Of a DNA stretch of 64,000 nt, positions 16,221 through 24,191 are shown in pieces. The stretch is from LMUY01 sp965198565. GTDB lineage: Bacteria; Pseudomonadota; Alphaproteobacteria; Acetobacterales; Acetobacteraceae. The stretch's first letter is position 1. Each line of letters opens with the position of its first letter. The notes beneath the pieces were generated by a model that was not told the DNA's origin, made no database searches, and saw nothing but the letters and a program-made list of their open reading frames with translations. A program made the position numbers and the translations under genes. The DNA lies in assembly GCA_965198565.1 (NCBI GenBank), contig OZ240665.1, positions 744,001-808,000 of the forward strand. Direction: 5' to 3'.

Positions 16221-17291
16221 TCAGCTTTTCCATTGCAGAGTTTGGGGCGCCAGTGGATTGTTGAAGGCGCGGTGCTCGGTTTGGCTGGAAAGATATTCGC
16301 GCTTCAGCCGCATCAGCCACGCAATTTGGGTATCCGGGTCGCCCACGAACAGCATGGGTGGCGTGGCGTCATCCTTCGCCAAATAGGCTGCCATGTCGCG
16401 GTCCTGGCGCAGGAAATCGCGCGCCATCCAGGCGGCGAACGGTCGCAACGGCCACAGCCACGGCACGGTCCAGTAGACGCAATAATGCACGTCGGTTTCG
16501 GTCGGGCTGATCGGGGTGACGGCCGCCAGCACCGCCGCGCAATGCCGGCTGCCCGAGATGAACTCGGTGCGGATGCCCGGCAGCGACACGCCGATCTCCA
16601 CCCGCACATCGCGGCCGAGCAGGCGGTAGGGGTTGGCGCCGTGGGTGAGGTGATGCTGCGCCATGCGGAAGCCCAACTGGGTCGGCTCGAAGGATTTCTG
16701 TTTCGGCCGCAGCTTCAGCGCCGATTTGGACTTCCACCAGCGCGAGGTGTGCACGAAGGCGGGGTGCGCCGGGTCGCAGAAGCCGAACGCGGCGATGTCG
16801 GCATTGCTGGGAAAGCGCATGGTGGCGCTCACCTGGGGCGCGACCCCGTCGAACTGCGGCACGCGCGGCACGTCTGGCAGCGTGTCGGGCAGCTTGGCGC
16901 CGTCGGGCATGAACACCCACAGGTTGCCCTGGACTTCGCGGCACGGGAACGGCCGCAAGCGCATGCGGCCGACGTCGCGACGGTCGCCATCCGCCAGGGC
17001 TGGGATTTCGGTGCAGACGCCATTGGCCGCGGCGAACGCCCAGCCGTGGTAGCAGCAGCGCAGGTGCTCGCCGTCAAAGCTGCCATGCCGCAGCGGCATG
17101 CCGCGATGCGGACAGCGGTCGCCATAGGCAAAGACGGCGCCGGTCTTGTCTCGTCCGACGAGGATGGCCTCGCCCAACAACGTGACCGCTTTGGTCGAGG
17201 AGAGGCTCACCGCGCGGGATGGGCACGCGATGTACCAGAAGCCGCGCAGCATGACGCTGCCGTTCGTGTCCGCCATGCGGCCGCATAACAT
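16221..17291 (-). CDS. Rieske non-heme iron oxygenase, alpha-subunit type
   Basis: A 356-residue oxygenase. The Rieske [2Fe-2S] ligands are C60-x-H62 (RCPHRGMPLRHG) and C79-x2-H82 (CCYHGW). The mononuclear iron site fits D173-x2-H176-x4-H181 (DPAHPAFVH). Such enzymes hydroxylate or O-/N-demethylate aromatic or quaternary amine substrates with a separate reductase, which I do not see nearby. It is the first gene of a minus-strand run with egtB and egtD, so its substrate could be related to ergothioneine or another betaine; this is inference. ATG 17291 is used. A second ATG at residue 6 is equally possible, since no clear Shine-Dalgarno decides. Confidence 0.9.
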   Translation of the reverse strand: MLCGRMADTNGSVMLRGFWYIACPSRAVSLSSTKAVTLLGEAILVGRDKTGAVFAYGDRCPHRGMPLRHGSFDGEHLRCCYHGWAFAAANGVCTEIPALADGDRRDVGRMRLRPFPCREVQGNLWVFMPDGAKLPDTLPDVPRVPQFDGVAPQVSATMRFPSNADIAAFGFCDPAHPAFVHTSRWWKSKSALKLRPKQKSFEPTQLGFRMAQHHLTHGANPYRLLGRDVRVEIGVSLPGIRTEFISGSRHCAAVLAAVTPISPTETDVHYCVYWTVPWLWPLRPFAAWMARDFLRQDRDMAAYLAKDDATPPMLFVGDPDTQIAWLMRLKREYLSSQTEHRAFNNPLAPQTLQWKS

Positions 17292-17362
17292 TTTATGTCC
17301 GGGGGTGAAAGCGGCTGCTCTCTTACAAGGCAGGGCAATCGCATGTGGGTCGTCACCTCCTT

Positions 17363-17569
17363 CTCCCTCTCCCGTCCTACACGGGAGAGGGTCGGGGTGA
17401 GGGCTCCTTGGTCGTGCACAATCCAGCTAAATCAATCCACTGCTCCGACGGATCGCGGCCCTCGCACCCTCACCCCGACCCTCTCCCGCCCGCGGGAGAG
17501 GGAGATATTCTCCGGTTGGAAGATGTGTGACCGCGCTCCTCACCCCGACCCTCTCCCAGAGCGAGAGGG
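17363..17569. repeat. Three GGGAGAGGG palindromic repeats
   Basis: Copies lie at 17363-17404 (stem then GTCGGGGTGAGGG), 17467-17504 (CCCTCACCCCGA then stem) and 17537-17569 (inverted like the second). The first two form a facing pair about 60 bases apart. The third runs into the 3' end of the DUF488 gene, which ends inside it. Together with spacer they fill the gap between the Rieske gene start and the DUF488 stop. Confidence 0.9.
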
Positions 17570-18019
17570 CTCTTGGAACGCGGGCGCATGCGCGACCAGG
17601 TTGCACACGCGCCCGCCCATGCGCTCGGCGACCCGGCAGCGATGGCAGATCGCCGGGTCGGCCTCGTAGCACAGCAGGCAACTGGGCGCCTCGGCCGCCA
17701 ATTGGCTCGCCTGCACCAGCGCCAATGCCGCCTCTCCCGTGGCGAGCCGCTGCTCCACGCTGGCCCAGAACACCGGCCAGTCCCGCCGCCGATGCGCTGC
17801 CCGCCCCTCCGCCGGCGTGCCGAGCGCGCGCAAATGCGTATAGGCGATGCCGGCCTCCGCCAAACCGGCCGCCAATTGCCGCTTGGAAAAGCCGGGGCGG
17901 CGGGAGAGCGGCAGGTCCCGCACGTCGATCACGCGGCGGATGCCGGCCTCGAGCAAGGCGTCGCGCACGCCTGCCCAGCTCGCCTTCTCATAGCCGATGG
18001 TCCAAAGCGACGGGCTCAC
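17540..18019 (-). CDS. DUF488 family protein
   Basis: A 159-residue DUF488 protein: LWTIGYEKASW at the start, then VIDVRDLPLSRRPGFSK, and the late Cys/His motif LLCYEADPAICHRCRVAE. The family's biochemical role is not established. The GTG start at 18019 overlaps the stop of the upstream 92-residue gene (GTGA), so they form a coupled pair. The last ~11 residues (PSRSGRGSG and the stop) are encoded by a palindromic repeat copy, so the original C-terminus was replaced or extended by repeat sequence. The pair is transcribed away from sahR-metH. Confidence 0.8.
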   Translation of the reverse strand: MSPSLWTIGYEKASWAGVRDALLEAGIRRVIDVRDLPLSRRPGFSKRQLAAGLAEAGIAYTHLRALGTPAEGRAAHRRRDWPVFWASVEQRLATGEAALALVQASQLAAEAPSCLLCYEADPAICHRCRVAERMGGRVCNLVAHAPAFQEPSRSGRGSG

Positions 18020-18294
18020 GCGAGGCGAAACCGGGTGGAGACCACCGGGTCGTTGGCGACAGTCGCGCGCACCGCCGGGTCGTCCTGCGCCACCACCACG
18101 CGGGTGAACCACGGCACGGCGCCGCGCACCCGGTCAAGGAACAGGCGGTCGAACGCGGGGGCGGCGGGCCCGCGGGCGAGGCAGCAGGCGCAGCCAGCGG
18201 AATGACCCGGCGCGCTGCCGTCCGGCACCAGCAGGGCGTCGCTTTCGCCGGGCAGCACGCCGAACACGACTGGAATGCGAGCATCGATGAACAT
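18016..18294 (-). CDS. Small CobW-like protein lacking an intact P-loop
   Basis: A 92-residue protein. Its layout follows COG0523/CobW metallochaperone GTPases in miniature. IPVVFGVLPGESDALL (7-22) lines up with the IPVTVLTGFLGAGKTTLL P-loop but lacks the GKT residues. GCACC (34-38) matches the C-x-C-C metal site. NDPVVSTRFRL (81-91) matches the segment after the G2 region (DP.v..r.rLDgvv). It then stops, so the rest of the GTPase and the C-terminal domain are absent. This alignment is from memory of the family and needs a profile search. It could bind Zn or Co without GTP hydrolysis. It is first in an operon with the DUF488 gene, diverging from sahR-metH, whose product needs zinc and cobalamin. 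Confidence 0.6.
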   Translation of the reverse strand: MFIDARIPVVFGVLPGESDALLVPDGSAPGHSAGCACCLARGPAAPAFDRLFLDRVRGAVPWFTRVVVAQDDPAVRATVANDPVVSTRFRLA

Positions 18295-18301
18295 CGGCTA
18301 G

Positions 18302-18321
18302 ACATAAAGATGTCTTTATGT
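18302..18321. promoter_or_regulatory. Putative SahR operator palindrome
   Basis: The 20-bp sequence ACATAAAGATGTCTTTATGT has perfect 9-bp arms around a TG spacer. It stands out in very GC-rich DNA. It lies 8 bases from the start codon of the small CobW-like gene and 13 bases before the ATG of the ArsR-methyltransferase, so a bound repressor would cover both divergent starts. A smaller palindrome TGATATCA (18321-18328) abuts it. The ATAAAG..CTTTAT form resembles operators of ArsR-family SahR regulators. Autoregulation and control of metH and the mini-CobW operon are inferred. Confidence 0.7.
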
Positions 18322-18334
18322 GATATCAAGCGCC

Positions 18335-19285
18335 ATGGACTCTCTCTTGCTCGCCCTGCGCGCCTGCGCCGAACCCACCCGCCTGCGCCTGCTGGCGCTC
18401 GCCTGCCGGGGCGCGTTTTGCGTGGTGGAACTCACCGAGGTTCTCGGCCAGTCGCAGCCCCGCCTGTCGCGCCATCTCCGCCTGCTGGTGGAGGCCGGCG
18501 TGATGGAGCGGGCGCGCGAGGGCGCCAACACCTGGTTCGCCGTGCCGCCCGGCCCCGGCTTGGCGCGCGACCTGGTGGCAAAGCTCCCCCCCGACGACCC
18601 GGTGCTGGAAGCCGACCGCCGCCAGGCCGCCCGGGTGCTGGCCGAGCGGGCGCGCATCGCCTCCGAAAGCTTCCGCGGCCAAGGCGCCAACTGGGACGAA
18701 GCGACCGCGCTCGCCTTGCCCACCGAGGCCATCGCCGCGGCGCTTGGTCACGCGCTTGGCCCCCATGTGGGCAGGCTGCTCGACATCGGCACCGGCACCG
18801 GCCAGTTGCTCGAACTGGTCGCCGACGAGGTCGAGTTCGCGCTCGGGGTGGACGCCAGCCGTGCGATGCTCGCGCTGGCCCGCGCCCGCATGTCGCATCC
18901 GCGGTTCGCCCGCTGCGCCGTGCGGCAGGCCGACATGTACCGCCTCCCGCTCGCCAACGCCGCGTTCGACAGCGTGGTGCTGCAAATGGTGCTGCACCAT
19001 GCCGAGGACCCGGCAGCCGTGCTCGCCGAGGCCCGCCGCGTGTTGCGGCCCGGCGGCAAGGTGGTGGTGGTGGACCTCCTGCAGCACGAGCGCGCCGACC
19101 TGCTCGCCAAGTTCGCCCATCGCTGGCCTGGCTTTGACCCGGCGGCCCTCGCCACCATGTTGACGCACGCCGGGCTCACCGCGGCCACGCACGTCACCAT
19201 CCCGGGCGCGCTGCCCATCCAGGTCTGGCGCGCCACCCCCACGTTTGCGACCGCCGCGCTCTCGCCGGCAAAGGAATTGGCATGA
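18335..19285 (+). CDS. sahR: ArsR-family regulator fused to SAM-dependent methyltransferase (SahR-like)
   Basis: A 316-residue two-domain protein. Residues 1-75 are an ArsR winged helix (ADPTRLRLL-like AEPTRLRLL at 12-20; recognition helix around QSQPRLSRHLRLL at 39-51). Residues 145-250 are a class I methyltransferase with motif I LLDIGTGTGQLLEL starting at 148 and VLRPGGKVVVVDLL later. The fused form adjacent to methionine-cycle genes matches SahR-type sensors of S-adenosylhomocysteine. ATG 18335 is used; a GTG at 18320 lies inside the operator palindrome and is less likely. It overlaps metH by ATGA. metF, often next in similar clusters, is absent here. Confidence 0.85.
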   Translation: MDSLLLALRACAEPTRLRLLALACRGAFCVVELTEVLGQSQPRLSRHLRLLVEAGVMERAREGANTWFAVPPGPGLARDLVAKLPPDDPVLEADRRQAARVLAERARIASESFRGQGANWDEATALALPTEAIAAALGHALGPHVGRLLDIGTGTGQLLELVADEVEFALGVDASRAMLALARARMSHPRFARCAVRQADMYRLPLANAAFDSVVLQMVLHHAEDPAAVLAEARRVLRPGGKVVVVDLLQHERADLLAKFAHRWPGFDPAALATMLTHAGLTAATHVTIPGALPIQVWRATPTFATAALSPAKELA

Positions 19286-22200
19286 CCCGACCCGCCCTGC
19301 TCGACGCCCTGCGTGACCGTGTGCTGCTGTGCGACGGCGGCATGGGCAGCCGCGTGCAGGCGCTCACCCTGGACGTCGAGAAGGATTACTGGGACCGGGA
19401 GAACTGCACCGAGGTGCTGAACCTCTCGCGCCCCGACCTGGTGCGGGACATCCATCGCGGCTACTTCGCCGCCGGCGCCGACATAGTGGAGACCAACAGC
19501 TTCGGCGGCAGCCCGATCACCCTGGCCGAGTTCGACCTGCAAGACCGCACCCACGAAATCAACAAGCTCGCCGGCGAGCTGGCCCGCGAGGCCGCCGACA
19601 GCTTCGCCGACGGGCGGGACCGCTGGGTGCTGGGCTCGATCGGGCCCGGCACCAAGCTGCCCAGCCTCGGCAACATCGCCTACGACCCGCTCGAGGCCGC
19701 GCTGGCGCAGCAATCCGCCGGGCTGATCGCGGGCGGGGTGGACGCCATCCTGATCGAGACCTGCCAGGACACACTGCAGATCAAGGCGGCGGTGAACGGC
19801 GCCAAGATCGCGCGGGCGGCCGCCGGGTCGGACACGCCGATCTTCGTCCAGGTGACGGTGGAGACCACCGGAACCTTGCTGGTCGGCCCCGACATCGCCG
19901 CCGCCGCCACCGTGATCCACGCGCTGGACGTGCCATTGATCGGGCTGAACTGCGCCACCGGGCCGCAGGAGATGGCCGAGCACGTGCGCTGGCTGGCCAC
20001 CAACTGGCCCGGCCTGCTCTCCATCCAGCCCAATGCCGGCCTGCCCGAACTGGTCAATGGCGAGACGCACTATCCGCTCGGCGCCGCGGAAATGGCGAGC
20101 TGGGTGGAGCGCTTCGTGCGCGAGGACGGGCTGAACCTGGTGGGCGGCTGCTGCGGCACCAGCATCCCGCATATCGAGGCGCTGGACGCGATGCTGCGGC
20201 GCCTCGCTGCTGAGACAGGGGGAGAGCCGCGGCCGGCCCCGGTGGCGCGCACGCATCATTGGGTGCCCTCGGTGGCGAGCTTGTACGGCCAGACGCCGCT
20301 GCGCCAGGAAAACAGCTACTTCTCCATCGGCGAGCGCTGCAACGCCAACGGCTCCAAGAAATGGCGCGAGCTGCAGGAGCGGGCCGACTGGGACGGCTGC
20401 GTCGCGGTCGGCCGCGAGCAGGTGGGCGAGGGCTCCAACAGCCTGGACGTCTGCACCGCCTTCGTCGGCCGCGACGAGGTGGCGGAGATGACCCAGGTGA
20501 TCACCCGCTTCACGTCAAGCGTGAACGCCCCCCTGGTGATCGACAGCACCGAGACCAACGTGCTCGAGGTCGCGCTGAAGCTGCATGGCGGCAAGCCGAT
20601 CATCAACTCGATCAACTTCGAGGATGGCGAGGACGCCGCGCATGCCCGCCTGCTGCTGGCGCGCAAGTTCGGCGCCGCCATCATCGCGCTCACCATCGAC
20701 GAGACCGGCATGGCGAAAACGCCGGACGCCAAGCTCGCCGTCGCCCGCCGCCTGGTCGAGTTCGCCTGCGGCCAGCACGGGCTGCCACAAAGCGACCTGC
20801 TGATCGACCCGCTCACCTTCACCGTCGCCACCGGCAGCGAGGACGACCGCAAGCTGGCCGCCTGGACCTTGGAGGGCATCGCCGCCATCCGCGCCGAATT
20901 CCCCGACATCCAGATCATCCTCGGCCTGTCCAACGTCTCGTTCGGCCTGAACCCGGCGGCGCGCGCTGTGCTCAACAGCGTGTTCCTCGACCACGCGGTG
21001 CGCGCCGGCATGACCGGCGCCATCGTGCACGTGTCGAAAATCCGCCCGCTGCACCTGATCGCCGCCGAAGAGGTGCAGGTCTGCGAAGACCTCATCTTCG
21101 ACCGCCGCCGCGAGGACTACGACCCCTTGCAACGCCTGCTCGAGCTATTCGCCGACCGCAAGGCCGCCGACGCCACCAAGAAGCAGCGCGCCGCCACGAT
21201 CGAGGGCCGGCTAAAGGACCGCATCATCGACGGCGACCGCAAGGGCCTGGCCGAAGAGCTGGACGAGGCGCTGACGACCCTGCCGCCGCTGGCCATCATC
21301 AACGAGGTCCTGCTCGACGGCATGAAGGTGGTGGGCGAGCTGTTCGGCGCCGGCAAGATGCAGCTCCCGTTCGTGCTGCAGTCGGCCGAGACCATGAAGG
21401 CCGCCGTCGCCCATCTCGAGCCGCACATGGAGCGCGTCGCCGGGCAGGAGAAAGGCACCGTCGTGCTCGCCACCGTGAAGGGGGACGTGCACGACATCGG
21501 CAAGAACCTGGTCGACATCATCCTCACCAACAATGGCTATCGCGTGGTCAATCTCGGCATCAAGGTTCCGCTCGCCGACATGGTCGCCGCCGCGCGCGAG
21601 CACCATGCGCACGCCATCGGCATGTCGGGCCTGCTGGTGAAATCCACCGTCGTGATGCGCGAGAACCTCGAGGAGATGAGCCGCCAAGGGCTCGACATCC
21701 CCGTCATGCTCGGCGGCGCGGCGCTCACCCGCAACTACGTCGAGTCGGATTGCGTGCAGTCCTATGCGTGCGGCCGGGTCGCCTATGCGCGGGACGCGTT
21801 CGACGGCCTGCACCTGATGGACCGCATCACCGGCAACGGCTTCGACGACTTCCTCGCCGCCACCCAGGCCAAGCGGGTGGGCAAGGCGCGCAACACCAAG
21901 CGGACCCTGGGCGAGGCCGACCGCGCCGCGTTCCGCCCGGTGGACGTGGCGGCGGTGCGGGAGCGCAGGCAGCGCCTCACCCACGATGTGCCCGTGCTGC
22001 AGCCGCCATTCTGGGGGCCGCGGGTGCTGCAGAGCACTGCCAAGGCCGTGCTGCCGTTCCTCAACGAGCGCAGCCTGTACCAATTCCAGTGGGGCTTCCG
22101 CAAGCAGGGCCGCACGCTGGACGACTTCCTCGGCTGGGCCAAGCAGGAACTGCGCCCGGTGATGAAGCGCATGTTCGCCATCTGCGAGGACCAGGCGATC

Positions 22201-22782
22201 CTCTCGCCGCAAGCCATCTACGGCTACTGGAAGGCCGCCGGGCAGGGCAACGACCTCATCGTGTTCGACCAGGACGGCACCACCGAACTCACCCGCTTCA
22301 CCCTGCCGCGCCAACCGCGCGACGACGGCGAGTGCATCGCCGACTTCTTCCACGACGTGGACGACGCCGAGCGCGACGTGATCGGGCTGCAGGTGGTCAC
22401 CGTGGGGCAGAAGGCCAGCGACACGGCCCGGCTCTGGTTCGAGGACAACCGCTACCAGGACTATCTCTATCTGCACGGCCTGAGCGTGGAGCTGGCCGAG
22501 GCGATGGCGGAATACACCCACAAGCGCATCCGCGCCGAGTGCGGCTTCGCCGGCGAGGACGACCGCGACATGGACCGCATGCTGTCCCAGGGCTATCGCG
22601 GCAGCCGCTACAGCTTCGGCTATCCGGCCTGCCCGCAGCTCGAAGACCAGGTGCCGCTGTTGCGCTTGCTGGGCGCCGACCGCATCGGGGTGTCGCTCAG
22701 CGACGAGTGGCAGCTTCACCCGGAACAGAGCACCAGCGCGATCGTGGTGCTCAATCCCCGGGCGAAGTATTTCTCGGTCTAG
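19282..22782 (+). CDS. metH: Cobalamin-dependent methionine synthase
   Basis: An 1166-residue full-length MetH in one chain. Domains in order: homocysteine-binding domain (zinc ligands C224 in GLNCATG, C290 and C291 in GGCCGTS), pterin-binding domain (from about 345, FSIGERCNANGSKKW), cap and B12-binding domains (DVHDIGKNL with axial-ligand H737), and the C-terminal reactivation domain (residues ~920-1160, RGSRYSFGYPACPQLED). It transfers a methyl from 5-methyl-THF to homocysteine in the cytosol. It overlaps the upstream regulator by ATGA. Its stop lies one base from the stop of the convergent hypothetical gene. Confidence 0.97.
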   Translation: MTRPALLDALRDRVLLCDGGMGSRVQALTLDVEKDYWDRENCTEVLNLSRPDLVRDIHRGYFAAGADIVETNSFGGSPITLAEFDLQDRTHEINKLAGELAREAADSFADGRDRWVLGSIGPGTKLPSLGNIAYDPLEAALAQQSAGLIAGGVDAILIETCQDTLQIKAAVNGAKIARAAAGSDTPIFVQVTVETTGTLLVGPDIAAAATVIHALDVPLIGLNCATGPQEMAEHVRWLATNWPGLLSIQPNAGLPELVNGETHYPLGAAEMASWVERFVREDGLNLVGGCCGTSIPHIEALDAMLRRLAAETGGEPRPAPVARTHHWVPSVASLYGQTPLRQENSYFSIGERCNANGSKKWRELQERADWDGCVAVGREQVGEGSNSLDVCTAFVGRDEVAEMTQVITRFTSSVNAPLVIDSTETNVLEVALKLHGGKPIINSINFEDGEDAAHARLLLARKFGAAIIALTIDETGMAKTPDAKLAVARRLVEFACGQHGLPQSDLLIDPLTFTVATGSEDDRKLAAWTLEGIAAIRAEFPDIQIILGLSNVSFGLNPAARAVLNSVFLDHAVRAGMTGAIVHVSKIRPLHLIAAEEVQVCEDLIFDRRREDYDPLQRLLELFADRKAADATKKQRAATIEGRLKDRIIDGDRKGLAEELDEALTTLPPLAIINEVLLDGMKVVGELFGAGKMQLPFVLQSAETMKAAVAHLEPHMERVAGQEKGTVVLATVKGDVHDIGKNLVDIILTNNGYRVVNLGIKVPLADMVAAAREHHAHAIGMSGLLVKSTVVMRENLEEMSRQGLDIPVMLGGAALTRNYVESDCVQSYACGRVAYARDAFDGLHLMDRITGNGFDDFLAATQAKRVGKARNTKRTLGEADRAAFRPVDVAAVRERRQRLTHDVPVLQPPFWGPRVLQSTAKAVLPFLNERSLYQFQWGFRKQGRTLDDFLGWAKQELRPVMKRMFAICEDQAILSPQAIYGYWKAAGQGNDLIVFDQDGTTELTRFTLPRQPRDDGECIADFFHDVDDAERDVIGLQVVTVGQKASDTARLWFEDNRYQDYLYLHGLSVELAEAMAEYTHKRIRAECGFAGEDDRDMDRMLSQGYRGSRYSFGYPACPQLEDQVPLLRLLGADRIGVSLSDEWQLHPEQSTSAIVVLNPRAKYFSV

Positions 22783-22783
22783 C

Positions 22784-23194
22784 TCAGCCGATCAAGCGGC
22801 GGGTCGGGGGGCAGGCCGTCGCCCGCTGCAGACTGGCCGACGGCGTTTCGCTTGGTGCGCAAAACGAGAGCGCCTGCAACGCCGCATGGACGCTGCCGAA
22901 CCGTCCGACATCCTGCCCGTCATGGCAGCGCCACACCAGGATGTCGTGCTCGCGCCGTGCGAGGCCCCACCGCGCCCAGACGCCGCCGGGCGCGTACAGC
23001 AGCGCCACGTCGGCCTCTTCCTCGCAGAGGCCGCTGCCCTCGTGAATGGCGATGCGTGCCACCGCGGGCGACGCGCCTGCGGCTTCCCAGCGGCAGAGTC
23101 CGATCTTATCGGCCGCGGTCAGCTTGAAACAGGTCGGCCGTGCCACGACCGGACGGCTGGGCGGACGCGGGAACGTTATGACATTCGTGCTCAT
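22784..23194 (-). CDS. Hypothetical protein
   Basis: A 136-residue protein that I do not recognise. It opens with STNVITFPRPPSRP, a basic, proline-rich lead common in small alphaproteobacterial proteins, then a mixed alpha/beta-looking centre (CRWEAAGASPAVARIAIHEG, DVALLYAPGGVWARWGLAR). No signal peptide or membrane segment. GGGAG lies eight bases before the ATG, supporting this start. It is convergent with metH (one base between stops) and divergent from the Crp/Fnr regulator. Confidence 0.75.
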   Translation of the reverse strand: MSTNVITFPRPPSRPVVARPTCFKLTAADKIGLCRWEAAGASPAVARIAIHEGSGLCEEEADVALLYAPGGVWARWGLARREHDILVWRCHDGQDVGRFGSVHAALQALSFCAPSETPSASLQRATACPPTRRLIG

Positions 23195-23339
23195 GGGCCG
23201 GCTCCCTTCTTCGGCGCCCGTGCTAGCTGAACCCGGGAGCTAGCCCCTTTGACCTACGTCACACTGGATGACCGGCCTGTTGTCGCTTCCGCAATTAATT
23301 CGTGATAGTGACCTAAATGCGGCTACCACGTGGACTTTC

Positions 23340-24068
23340 ATGATGGACGCTGACTCGCTCGACCGCACGACCGAATACGAGCGGCTGCTCGCCCGCACGC
23401 CGATGTTCCGCAACATCGCGCGGCCGGACCTGCGCGCGCTCGCCGCCCGTACTCGCGACCGCCAGATGCGCGTGGGCGAGGTGCTGTTCCGCCGCGGCGA
23501 GAAGGGCAGCAGCATGCTGGTCATCCTCACCGGGCGGGTGCGCATCGTGCTGCCCAGCCGCGACGGCAAGGAGCAGGTGCTCCGGGTGCTGCAATCCGGC
23601 GACGTGCTGGGGGAGCTGGCGCTGCTGGACGGCCGCAGCCGCACCGCGGACGCCATCGCCGAGACCAATGGCCGCCTGCTCACCATCGACCGGCGCGACC
23701 TGCTGGACGTCCTGCGCAGCCACCCCGACCTGGCGCTGGCGGTGCTCACCCTGCTGAGCGAGCGGCTGCGCGCCACCAATTGGCTGCTCGAGGCGATGCT
23801 GTTCCATGACGCCGGCGGCCGATTGGCCCTGACCTTGCTGATGCTGGGGCACGCGCAGCCGGGTTACCGCGTGGACATTACGCAGGGCGCGCTCAGCGAG
23901 CGGATCGGCACCGCCCGCGAGACGGTGAACAAAAAGCTGCGCGAGTGGCAGGCGGCCGGCATCGTCACCGTGGAGCCCGGACGGGTGACCGTGCTCGACC
24001 CGGCGGCGCTGCGGTTGCAGGCGCCGCCGAGCGACCTGCTCGATGCCGATATGCCACAAATCTGGTGA
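23340..24068 (+). CDS. Crp/Fnr family transcription regulator
   Basis: A 242-residue regulator. The cyclic-nucleotide-binding-type beta roll spans about residues 25-140 (VLFRRGEKGSSMLVILTGRVRIV; GDVLGELALLDGRSRTADAI). The C-terminal winged helix shows GALSERIGTARETVNKKLREW. There is no N-terminal cysteine cluster, so it is unlike oxygen-sensing FNR and closer to CRP-like members; R and S in the LGELALLDGRSRTA segment would permit cyclic nucleotide binding. The start is uncertain: ATG 23340 (followed by a second ATG) fits the family N-terminus, while an in-frame ATG at 23268 adds 24 atypical residues. Confidence 0.88.
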   Translation: MMDADSLDRTTEYERLLARTPMFRNIARPDLRALAARTRDRQMRVGEVLFRRGEKGSSMLVILTGRVRIVLPSRDGKEQVLRVLQSGDVLGELALLDGRSRTADAIAETNGRLLTIDRRDLLDVLRSHPDLALAVLTLLSERLRATNWLLEAMLFHDAGGRLALTLLMLGHAQPGYRVDITQGALSERIGTARETVNKKLREWQAAGIVTVEPGRVTVLDPAALRLQAPPSDLLDADMPQIW

Positions 24069-24081
24069 AGCGTCTCAATTC

Positions 24082-24120
24082 TTAACGTCCATTAACGTTT
24101 TTGATTGCGAAGGTTAACGT
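24082..24120. promoter_or_regulatory. Three TTAACGT boxes upstream of the Flp-like pilin gene
   Basis: TTAACGT occurs at 24082-24088, 24092-24098 and 24114-24120, on one strand and about one and two helical turns apart. The first two form TTAA-N6-TTAA, close to the CtrA site TTAA-N7-TTAA but one base short. The block lies 72-110 bases before the pilin start and just after the regulator stop. AT-rich boxes like these are rare in this DNA. CtrA activates Flp pilin genes in other Alphaproteobacteria, so a CtrA-type site is a reasonable inference. Confidence 0.45.
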
Positions 24121-24191
24121 GGCTGTTCATACCGGCGGTGCCTCGCCAAAACCGCAGGTTGGCTCCATTCACCTGTCGAGCTGGTTCCACC

